From NCBI GenBank assembly GCA_038110535.1, contig JAYNJW010000007.1, positions 1 through 64,000 on the forward strand: 64,000 nt of DNA. The letters run 5' to 3'. The translations under genes were made by a program, and so were the position numbers. The notes below the pieces were generated by a model. It saw nothing but the letters and a program-made list of their open reading frames with translations. It searched no databases and was not told where the DNA came from. The stretch comes from Chordibacter sp038110535. GTDB taxonomy: Bacteria > Verrucomicrobiota > Verrucomicrobiia > Opitutales > Seribacteraceae. This document shows, in pieces, positions 28,004 through 35,562 of the stretch. Position 1 is the first letter of the stretch; each line of letters opens with the position of its first letter.

Positions 28004-28618
28004 ATGGCAAACAGCAAAGAAGCACCCATCACTGAAGAGCTCGATCAGCAAGCTGAAGCTGCTGAGGAAGTCGTAGATTTCGATGCAGTCGATCTGATGC
28101 TCCATGGTAACTTGCAGGCCCAGATCCGCTATGGGATGATCAAGGGCATGGCGGAAGCCCTCGATGAGAAAGCCCAGCTTTTGATTGAGGCGGAATCGAA
28201 TTTTCAGCCGCAGGAAGATGAAACTTTTGCCGAGATTGCATTGCCTGAGATCGAGGCGATGGCCAGTGCGGTGACCGAGGAGTGGGTGGATTTTTCCAAA
28301 CTCCGCTTCTGGGAAACCTGCCAAACCGCCGAAGTAGATTGGGAGGAGTACAAAGATGAAAAAGGCGGGGTTTCCCAAAGGGTTCCATACAGTCGCCCAC
28401 TGGAAGAGCCCAGGGATGGGAATCGTATTCTTGCCAACCTAGAAAAGATTCATCTTTGGTTGGAGCAGGTACATCATTTGCACGAGGAAAAAGGCATGGG
28501 CTGGGTATCACCACATGGGTGTCCAGAGGATGGTCAGCATGCTTATGATGCCCGCCGGGTTTGTCTGGAAAAATTAAATGCCACCATTGAGACAATCCGA
28601 AGTAACTTTGATCTATAG
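28004..28618 (+). CDS. Unknown acidic protein
   Basis: A 204-residue soluble protein with an acidic N-terminus (EELDQQAEAAEEVVDFDAVD) and several Trp residues (EEWVDFSKLRFWE, HLWLEQ). The C-terminal half has a possible metal/nucleotide region with HHLHEEKGMGWVSPHGCPEDG. I recognise no family. It has no signal peptide or membrane segment and precedes the secreted 392-residue unknown by 9 bp, suggesting co-transcription. The base composition looks like its neighbours, and the antisense frames show no alternative gene. Confidence 0.75.
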   Translation: MANSKEAPITEELDQQAEAAEEVVDFDAVDLMLHGNLQAQIRYGMIKGMAEALDEKAQLLIEAESNFQPQEDETFAEIALPEIEAMASAVTEEWVDFSKLRFWETCQTAEVDWEEYKDEKGGVSQRVPYSRPLEEPRDGNRILANLEKIHLWLEQVHHLHEEKGMGWVSPHGCPEDGQHAYDARRVCLEKLNATIETIRSNFDL

Positions 28619-28627
28619 AATTTTTTC

Positions 28628-29806
28628 GTGAAGAATTTATTCATCTGGTGCGTTGCATGCTTTGCTTCGATATCATTATTTGCCAGTTGGAAACCCGATG
28701 AAAAAGCGGCGTTTTTTTCTGTAAAGCCTGATCAGGTGCTGGGAAGCCCTTACTTCCATGAGGTACTCAATACCTATGGTCTAATCGGCTTTGGCTACAC
28801 CACTATAATGAACGACCATCATCTGGTTGATTTGCAAAAGGAAATGGGCGTGCAAATCAAGGAAACAAGTGAGCTTTCCTTCGTTGTGGGAAACTTTATG
28901 GAAACGATATCCAATTACCCCGTTTCCACTTCAGGGAATTACCAGGCTTTAAACAACTCTTCCCTAACTCTTATTGTAAAAACCAAAGGAGTGGTGTCCC
29001 CGGACACTTTTTTCGAGAAATTTGACCGTTGGGCATCCGGGCCGGCATTCGGTGCATCCGATATTGAACGCTTTCGCAGGGATGCCCGGATTGAACCGGA
29101 CAAAATTGATGAGATGAGCACAAGACCCCGGGTAAAAAAGAAATATTACACGGGAATGGAGAGATCAGAAAAGGTTGGAGAATCCACTCTCTTTTCCATC
29201 CCTGCGGGTGCCTTGTATAAGTCGCTTCAAAATAGCGGAAAAGATGAAATAAAAATTACGCTGGGAATGGAGACGGACAAGGGAACCACCACATTTGCCC
29301 TAGGTTCCAGAAAAAGTGTGCTAGGGTTTTTTGAAAACGAAAATAAGGAAGCGGCAGTGACCCCAAGTTTTCCGAGCGATCATTTTGCTTCCTTTTCCCT
29401 GCCCTTGGATGGTGATCTGCTCAGGCAGATGGAGTCCAATCAATTATCCGATCCCAACGGCCCGCTTGGTCCACTTGCCACTACTCTTGGCGAGGCGATG
29501 TATCAGATAAACGAAGTGTCGGGGGGAGCAAAATTATCTGGAGGTCGGGCCCATTTTGACCTCACTTTGAAATGCGAGAACTCCGAATCTGCACAGTCAA
29601 TATGGAGCGTGGCACAGGCATCCCTAGGGATGGTCCAGTTGAATGTATTGAGGGAACAAATGCGTGACCCAAGGACCCAACCTATGTTTCCATTGTCCTT
29701 TCTTAACGCGATCAAATTAAAACATCAGGGTAATGAGGTGCTAGTCCATGTAGAGGCTCTGCCTGCGGAACTTTTTCCGTGGGTGCCCAATAAGAAATTT
29801 CCCTGA
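28628..29806 (+). CDS. Unknown secreted protein
   Basis: The GTG start at 28628 gives 392 residues with a clear signal peptide (KNLFIWCVACFASISLFAS). The mature part alternates beta-like and helical stretches with SSLTLIVKTKGV and ITLGMETDKGTTTFALGSRKS, and contains three repeated 'EFGxx' like blocks only weakly. I recognise no family; the layout (two similar ~150-residue halves with substrate-like VVGNFMETIS... and LGSRKSVLGFFENE blocks) is reminiscent of DUF3352-type periplasmic proteins but this is only an impression. It ends 3 bp before the convergent sufE gene. Confidence 0.75.
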   Translation: MKNLFIWCVACFASISLFASWKPDEKAAFFSVKPDQVLGSPYFHEVLNTYGLIGFGYTTIMNDHHLVDLQKEMGVQIKETSELSFVVGNFMETISNYPVSTSGNYQALNNSSLTLIVKTKGVVSPDTFFEKFDRWASGPAFGASDIERFRRDARIEPDKIDEMSTRPRVKKKYYTGMERSEKVGESTLFSIPAGALYKSLQNSGKDEIKITLGMETDKGTTTFALGSRKSVLGFFENENKEAAVTPSFPSDHFASFSLPLDGDLLRQMESNQLSDPNGPLGPLATTLGEAMYQINEVSGGAKLSGGRAHFDLTLKCENSESAQSIWSVAQASLGMVQLNVLREQMRDPRTQPMFPLSFLNAIKLKHQGNEVLVHVEALPAELFPWVPNKKFP

Positions 29807-29809
29807 AGA

Positions 29810-30232
29810 TCAGGCCGAATTTTTTAGGCAATGCTGAGCATAGGACTTAATTTTCTCGCGCACTCCGGTCAGCCCATTCCTGCGATTGGGAGATAGGTGT
29901 TGGGTAATGCCGACCTCCGATAAAAAATCAGGTTCAAGATTAATCACATCCTCAGGGCTTTCCCCACTGTAGAGATCACAAAGCAGATTGGCTGTACCCT
30001 TGGTAATAGTAGCATCTGAATCTGCCTGAAAGAAGCATTTGCCATTCTCAAATTTTGGGAAAATCCAAAGTTGGGAAACGCAACCCTTGATCAGGAAAGC
30101 ATCGATCTTATACTCCTGATCAAGCCCGGGTGCATCCTTGGCCCGGTCAATGATGTAGGCGAAACGCTCGAGATGATCCTCAAAAGGCATCAGTTCCTCG
30201 ACGAGTTGATCACGCTTTTCTTCGATGCTCAT
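29810..30232 (-). CDS. sufE: SufE-family cysteine desulfurase sulfur acceptor
   Basis: SufE accepts persulfide sulfur from a cysteine desulfurase for Fe-S cluster assembly. The ATG at 30232 gives 140 residues starting MSIEEKRDQLVEEL. The acceptor Cys is residue 51 in IKGCVSQLW, the same position as in E. coli SufE, and GVREKIKSYA ends the family region. Longer in-frame starts would run into the lipoprotein gene. No sufS, sufBCD or iscU lies in the window. It is 7 bp downstream of the lipoprotein gene. Confidence 0.93.
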   Translation of the reverse strand: MSIEEKRDQLVEELMPFEDHLERFAYIIDRAKDAPGLDQEYKIDAFLIKGCVSQLWIFPKFENGKCFFQADSDATITKGTANLLCDLYSGESPEDVINLEPDFLSEVGITQHLSPNRRNGLTGVREKIKSYAQHCLKNSA

Positions 30233-30239
30233 ATTGTAA

Positions 30240-30713
30240 TTACTTGTTTGTTCCAGAGTATAAAATTTTGGTCTGGTTGTATTCGCGGGAACCGATCCGC
30301 AGTGACTTGATGTGTCCTTCAAAAGCACTGTTTGCCTGTACTGAATTGGAACTGCGAAAATGGGAAGTATTTCCAGCGGTTTCTCCGGTTGCAGAATCTG
30401 CCACTGCATCCAGTATTAGTACCGTGCTTTGATCATCTTCTGAGATTAAAACTTCCAGTATGGGCTGGCTGATACGCACAAACCTTTCGGCGTGGGCATC
30501 AAGGATGTATATGGACAAGTGATCCGATTCATCGATTAATACTTCCAAATTATAACCACTACCATGTTCACCCACAGCAATTAGTTCGCCTCCCATCAGG
30601 GCGGTGTGCACATGGTAGCCCTCTTGGGATTGGCAGTTCTCATCGTGCACATGCTCGGAGCACCCCAAGCACATAAGGGTAACAGTCATTAATAAAGTGA
30701 CTAAAATCTTCAT
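30240..30713 (-). CDS. Small lipoprotein of unknown function
   Basis: A 157-residue protein with a lipoprotein signal peptide; the lipobox is MCLGC with Cys18 as the lipidated residue. The mature N-terminus has histidine-rich EHVHDENC and GYHVHTALMGGEL, a possible metal-binding region, then a beta-rich section with QPILEVLISEDDQSTVLILDAV. I do not recognise the family, though it resembles small 'hypothetical lipoprotein' genes in planctomycetes and verrucomicrobia. It is upstream of sufE on the same strand and divergent from the sulfatase at 30832. Confidence 0.8.
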   Translation of the reverse strand: MKILVTLLMTVTLMCLGCSEHVHDENCQSQEGYHVHTALMGGELIAVGEHGSGYNLEVLIDESDHLSIYILDAHAERFVRISQPILEVLISEDDQSTVLILDAVADSATGETAGNTSHFRSSNSVQANSAFEGHIKSLRIGSREYNQTKILYSGTNK

Positions 30714-30776
30714 TCGCTTAAATTTCTATTGGTTCTTTATCAATGGTTCAAGACCAAGCCTGTTTAGGAATGTCGT

Positions 30777-30782
30777 TATAAT
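30777..30782 (+). promoter_or_regulatory. Possible -10 element for the sulfatase pair
   Basis: A perfect TATAAT lies 49 bp before the sulfatase ATG. No good -35 hexamer stands at 16-18 bp upstream (CCAAGC there), so this is a weak call. Confidence 0.25.
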
Positions 30783-30831
30783 CTAAATTTCCTGATGGTC
30801 ACACTTCCTACCAAATAGTAAGAAGGCAAAC

Positions 30832-32634
30832 ATGAAAAAGATTTTTAAATTCCTTCCGATGATCTTCTTTGGTTTCCTTACCCTGACAGGTGCTGCCCTC
30901 AAAGAAAAGCAGCCCAATGTAGTTTTCGTAATTACGGATGACCAGGGCTACGGAGATCTTGGATGCACCGGAAATCCTGTCATTAAAACTCCCCATCTTG
31001 ACCGGTTGGCAAACGAGTCTGTTTGGTTGACGGATTATCATGTCGCCCCGACCTGCTCTCCCACACGGGCGGCCCTGATGTCTGGTCATTGGACCAACCG
31101 GACGGGTGCCTGGCATACCATCATGGGGAGATCCATGCTGCGGGAGGATGAGGGAACACTCGGGCAATTTTTCTCGGATGCAGGATACCAGACGGCCATG
31201 TTTGGCAAGTGGCACCTTGGGGATAATTATCCTTATCGTCCGGAGGACAGAGGGTTTCAGGAAGTCTATCGGCATGGCGGTGGCGGAGTGGGGCAAACGC
31301 CCGATGTTTGGGATAATTCGTACTTTGATGGTGGATATTTTCACAACGGAAAAATTGTTCCTGCCAAAGGATTTTGTACGGATGTATTTTTTGAGCAGGC
31401 CAACCGGTACATCACCAACTGTGCCCGGGAAAAGAAACCATTCCTTGCTTATATTTCCACCAATGCACCTCACGGTCCGTTACACTGTCCGCAAAAATAT
31501 ATGGATATGTATAAGGGCCAGCCCGACCGTACTGCAGCCTTTCTTGGGATGATCAGTAATATTGATGAAAATGTAGGCAAGACCCGTGACCTGTTAAAAA
31601 AACTGGGGATTTATGAGAATACTATTTTCATTTTCACTACTGATAATGGCACCGCATTTGGGCAGGATGTGTACAATGCGGGGATGCGTGGCCGGAAGGG
31701 GAGTGAATATGATGGGGGGCATAGAGTTCCCTTCTTTCTGCACTGGCCCAACGGGGGAATGAATAAAGTAAAAAAAGTTGATACTCTCTGCCATGCGGTT
31801 GATATAGCACCCACTTTGCTTGATCTAACTGGATTGCCCAAGCCTGAAGGGTATAAATTTGATGGTTTGTCACTTCGTAATATTTTGGAAAATCCCAAGA
31901 GTGAAGACTGGGCAGACCGGTTGCTGGTAACTGATTCTCAGCGGGTTCGGGATCCTATCAAGTGGAAACAGTCCGCAGTGATGAGCCAGGGGTGGCGACT
32001 GGTTAACGGTAAGGAATTGTATCATATCGATTCCGATCCTGGGCAGAAGAAGAATGTATCAGATAATCATCCTGAGCGGGTCAAAAGAATGCGGGCATTC
32101 TACGATGCGTGGTGGGCGGAACTTGAGCCCACCTTTGCCCGTACCACCGAACTGCACATCGGCCATCCTGAGCATCCATTGGTCACGCTTACCAGTCATG
32201 ACTGGATCCAAGAGGCATACCCTCCGTGGAACCAGCAGCAAAACCGGGGGAAGTTGCCAGTTCATTCGCGTAGCAAGGGGTTGAAGCACGAAGGACATTG
32301 GGCGATCAAAGTGCTGGAGGCAGGAAATTACCTAATCCGAGTGCGCCGATGGCCGGAGGAATCGGGAAAAAAAATAAACGAGGCTTTGCCAGCGGGAGAA
32401 CAGGTGCCGGGTGCGGACAAGGCATTCCGGGCTCAAGTGGGATATGGAATTGAGGCTACATCCGCGACCATGCGCTTGAATGGCAAGGACTGGCAGACCA
32501 AACCGATCTCGGAGGATTCTGAGGAAATTTCATTTAGCGTGCTTTTGTCCGAGGGCGTTCACAAACTGTCTCCTTATTTTAGCATCCCGCAGGGGCAACT
32601 AGGTTGTTATTACGCTATTATAGAGTCAAAATAA
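30832..32634 (+). CDS. Secreted sulfatase with C-terminal beta-rich domain
   Basis: A 600-residue type I sulfatase with an N-terminal signal peptide (KKIFKFLPMIFFGFLTLTG). Metal-site motif ITDDQGYGDLG follows, then TCSPTRAALMSG with Cys75 as the formylglycine precursor, FGKWHLGD and FTTDNGT. Residues beyond ~460 form an extra beta-rich segment (HWAIKVLEAGNYLIRVRRWP) of carbohydrate-binding-module type. It overlaps the next sulfatase gene's possible early start, and the two form a tandem pair. The polysaccharide substrate is unknown. A maturase (FGE or anSME) is not in the window. Confidence 0.94.
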   Translation: MKKIFKFLPMIFFGFLTLTGAALKEKQPNVVFVITDDQGYGDLGCTGNPVIKTPHLDRLANESVWLTDYHVAPTCSPTRAALMSGHWTNRTGAWHTIMGRSMLREDEGTLGQFFSDAGYQTAMFGKWHLGDNYPYRPEDRGFQEVYRHGGGGVGQTPDVWDNSYFDGGYFHNGKIVPAKGFCTDVFFEQANRYITNCAREKKPFLAYISTNAPHGPLHCPQKYMDMYKGQPDRTAAFLGMISNIDENVGKTRDLLKKLGIYENTIFIFTTDNGTAFGQDVYNAGMRGRKGSEYDGGHRVPFFLHWPNGGMNKVKKVDTLCHAVDIAPTLLDLTGLPKPEGYKFDGLSLRNILENPKSEDWADRLLVTDSQRVRDPIKWKQSAVMSQGWRLVNGKELYHIDSDPGQKKNVSDNHPERVKRMRAFYDAWWAELEPTFARTTELHIGHPEHPLVTLTSHDWIQEAYPPWNQQQNRGKLPVHSRSKGLKHEGHWAIKVLEAGNYLIRVRRWPEESGKKINEALPAGEQVPGADKAFRAQVGYGIEATSATMRLNGKDWQTKPISEDSEEISFSVLLSEGVHKLSPYFSIPQGQLGCYYAIIESK

Positions 32635-32642
32635 TCGTGTCG

Positions 32643-34409
32643 ATGCGGACAAGTTTTTATCTTCTCTATGTTCTGGTAATTTTGGGGAAGCTTTGGGCAA
32701 AGCCAAACCTTGTCGTTTTCCTTACCGATGATCAGGGATGGGGAGACCTTAGCCTCAATGGGAATACCAATCTTTCCACTCCAAACATAGATTCGTTGGC
32801 AAAAAACGGGGCATCCTTCGACCGCTTCTATGTTTGTCCGGTTTGTTCGCCAACGAGGGCGGAATTCTTGACAGGCAGGCATCATCAGCGCAGCGGAGTG
32901 CACGGCGTTTCCCAGGGAGGCGAGAGAATCAACCTAGACGAGATCACCTTGGCCGATCTTTTCGGGAATGCGGGATACAAAACCGGAGCATTCGGCAAGT
33001 GGCACAACGGCATGCAGTATCCCTACCACCCGCTGGGTCGGGGATTTGATCATTTCTACGGGTTTTGCTCCGGGCATTGGGGACACTATTTCGATGCACA
33101 AATGGAGAGAAATGGAGAACTGGTCGAAGGAAGCGGTTTCTGTGTGGATGATTTCACTGATGAAGCTATCCATTTTATCGAGCGTTCGGTCGAAAACGAG
33201 AAACCTTTTTTTGCTTATTTACCCTATAATACGCCCCACAGTCCCATGCAGGTTCCGGATCGTTGGTGGAACAAATTTAAGGACAAAGAACTCAACGAAA
33301 TGATGAGGCATAGAAATCCGGAAAAGGAAGACCGTTTACACCTTCTTGCTGCCTTAGCTATGTGCGAAAATATTGATTGGAATGTGGGAAGGGTCCTTAA
33401 GAAACTCGATGAATTGCAGGTGGCTACTGATACCATCGTGGTCTATTTCCACGACAACGGTCCTAACGGAGCACGCTGGAATGGAGACATGGAGGGGAAA
33501 AAAGGCTCTACGGAAGAAGGCGGTACACGTTCTCCTCTTCTGATCCGTTGGCCCGGAGGAATCAAGCCGGGTATTGAGATAAAGCAGATTGCATCCGTTC
33601 TTGATTTGTTTCCCACCCTGACTGATCTTGCCGGAATCAATCATCTAACCAAAAAACCGTTGGATGGAAAAAGCCTGAAGCCTCTTCTCGAAGGAAAAAC
33701 AAGCCAATGGGAAAACAGAATTTTGATTACAAGCTGGAAGAATCGAGTCGGTGCGAGAGATCAAAGATTTCGGCTGGATTACAAAGATAGACTGTATGAT
33801 ATGATAAATGATCCCGGGCAACGTTTAGCGGTGAATGGGGAATTTCCAGAGGTGTTGAAACGCATGAAAAAACGGGTACAAGACTTTAGCGAGGCAGTGC
33901 TTTCGAAATCCAGCCCCGATGACCGACCTTTTCTCATTGGTCATCCTGATGTTTTCTGGACTCAGTTGCCCGCTCGGGACGGAATTTCTCATGGCAAAAT
34001 CAAACGATCCAGCAAACATCCCAATTGCAGTTATTTTCGTAATTGGACGAGGGTGGAGGATTGGATAAGTTGGGATGTACAGGTGACCAAATCAGGAATG
34101 TACGAAGTTGATTTATGGTATGCCTGTCCGAAAAAAGACTTGGGCTCCGTTATAGAACTTTCTTTTCTTGGCAAATCCATTCAGGCAAAGGTAACACATG
34201 AGGTCGATCCACCTCTCCTTACTGGGCATGATCGTTCTCCCAGAATGGAGGGATATCTTAAAACATTTCAACCCCTGAAAATGGGAAGAATTAATTTGTC
34301 TGCTGGTAGTGGCTTGTTGCAGTTAAAAGCACTCGATATTCCAGGGGATGAGGCACTTGAAGTTCGCTTGTTAATGCTTAAACGAGTGCCCGTGGCAGAA
34401 GAAATCTAG
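32643..34409 (+). CDS. Secreted sulfatase, second of a tandem pair
   Basis: From ATG 32643 it encodes 588 residues with a signal peptide (RTSFYLLYVLVILGKLWA). LTDDQGWGDLSLNG marks the metal site and VCSPTRAEFLTG the formylglycine motif with Cys68. FGKWHNG and YFHDNGPNG follow; the second replaces the more usual TSDNG. A C-terminal section (WISWDVQVTKSGMYEVDLWYA) resembles an accessory beta-sandwich. It starts 9 bp after the first sulfatase's stop and ends overlapping the convergent desaturase stop by 4 bp. The pair likely act on one sulfated glycan. Confidence 0.93.
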   Translation: MRTSFYLLYVLVILGKLWAKPNLVVFLTDDQGWGDLSLNGNTNLSTPNIDSLAKNGASFDRFYVCPVCSPTRAEFLTGRHHQRSGVHGVSQGGERINLDEITLADLFGNAGYKTGAFGKWHNGMQYPYHPLGRGFDHFYGFCSGHWGHYFDAQMERNGELVEGSGFCVDDFTDEAIHFIERSVENEKPFFAYLPYNTPHSPMQVPDRWWNKFKDKELNEMMRHRNPEKEDRLHLLAALAMCENIDWNVGRVLKKLDELQVATDTIVVYFHDNGPNGARWNGDMEGKKGSTEEGGTRSPLLIRWPGGIKPGIEIKQIASVLDLFPTLTDLAGINHLTKKPLDGKSLKPLLEGKTSQWENRILITSWKNRVGARDQRFRLDYKDRLYDMINDPGQRLAVNGEFPEVLKRMKKRVQDFSEAVLSKSSPDDRPFLIGHPDVFWTQLPARDGISHGKIKRSSKHPNCSYFRNWTRVEDWISWDVQVTKSGMYEVDLWYACPKKDLGSVIELSFLGKSIQAKVTHEVDPPLLTGHDRSPRMEGYLKTFQPLKMGRINLSAGSGLLQLKALDIPGDEALEVRLLMLKRVPVAEEI

Positions 34410-35431
34410 GCAGCTTTTAATTCTTTTTTTTCAAGCTGAAGCTTTAATTCAGCAAAACTGATCATTTTTTTATTAGCTTCGTCCCAGAGGCGAAACTTAA
34501 TGGTTTTTAAACTGCTTATCAGATTGAGCTCAGGTGCGATCTGGAAAAAAGGATCTGAATAGTGGCATTTCTCCAGATGATAGTTTGGGATCATTGGATT
34601 GAGATGATGAATGTGGTGAAATCCAATATTTCCAGAGAACCATTGCATGATTTTTGGTAGTTTGTAATAACTGCTTCCTTCCATCGCCGCAGCAGTGAAA
34701 TCCCATTCCTTGCCTTGTGCCCAGTAGGTATCCTCAAATTGGTGCTGCACATAAAAGAGCCAGATGCCACACCCCCCGGCCACACCCATCATCACGGTTT
34801 GTAAAATGAGCCAGGGAACAAAGCCAAAAATCATGCTCATCGAAATTCCGTAGAGAATAAGAGTGAAATTCATTAAATATACGGAGCGTCGCTCTCGGGG
34901 TTTGCACTTGGAGGAGGGAATGCGTTCGAGCACAAAAAAGAGAAAGAGGGGAGCCAATCCAAAAAGAATGAAAGGATTGCGTAGCAGGCGGTAACTCAAT
35001 TTGATCCGGCGGGAGGAGGTAAGGTATTCCTCTACAGTCATGGTCCAGACATCGCCAATTCCTCTTTTGTCAAGATCCCCATTGGTGGCATGGTGCACCG
35101 CATGTTCCCACTTCCAATGATGGTAGGGAGTGAAGGTAAGCATGCCGGTAAAAAACCCGAGTGCATCATTTGCCTTTTTGTTTTTGAAAAAGGAACCATG
35201 TCCACAGTCATGAAAAATGATAAATGCCCGCACCAGAAATAAGCCGGCCAAGGCAGCAAGGGAAATGGCAACCCACCATGAAACCGGTTGCACATAGTAA
35301 AGAGCGATCCATATGCCAAGGATTGGCCCAAGGGTATTGGTACATTGCCAGAGGGCACGACCAAGGTGTGGGCGTTGATAATCCTCAACCAGTTTTTTCC
35401 ACTCAGAGACCGATTTTATGTTCTTTTTCAT
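34406..35431 (-). CDS. Fatty-acid desaturase (membrane di-iron)
   Basis: A 341-residue membrane desaturase. The histidine boxes are HDCGH (residues 74-78), HAVHH (110-114) and the C-terminal GFHHIHHLNP, together the di-iron ligands. Hydrophobic segments surround residues 35-75 and 175-240. The composition resembles the omega-3/delta-12 acyl-lipid and delta-9 desaturase group; position of the double bond cannot be read. The start codon is preceded by GGGGGAAAA, a good ribosome-binding site, unusual for this window. It needs an external electron donor not seen here. Divergent from ppc. Confidence 0.92.
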   Translation of the reverse strand: MKKNIKSVSEWKKLVEDYQRPHLGRALWQCTNTLGPILGIWIALYYVQPVSWWVAISLAALAGLFLVRAFIIFHDCGHGSFFKNKKANDALGFFTGMLTFTPYHHWKWEHAVHHATNGDLDKRGIGDVWTMTVEEYLTSSRRIKLSYRLLRNPFILFGLAPLFLFFVLERIPSSKCKPRERRSVYLMNFTLILYGISMSMIFGFVPWLILQTVMMGVAGGCGIWLFYVQHQFEDTYWAQGKEWDFTAAAMEGSSYYKLPKIMQWFSGNIGFHHIHHLNPMIPNYHLEKCHYSDPFFQIAPELNLISSLKTIKFRLWDEANKKMISFAELKLQLEKKELKAA

Positions 35432-35562
35432 TTTTCCCCCTTAAATAATATAATCCCCACGGTTCTCAATCACATCAGGTAAGTACGCTTTAGGCAAGGA
35501 CTGAAAATCAATGCTTGGAAGGATAAAATTTGCCCACACAGGACCGAAGTCGCTTGTCGGAA

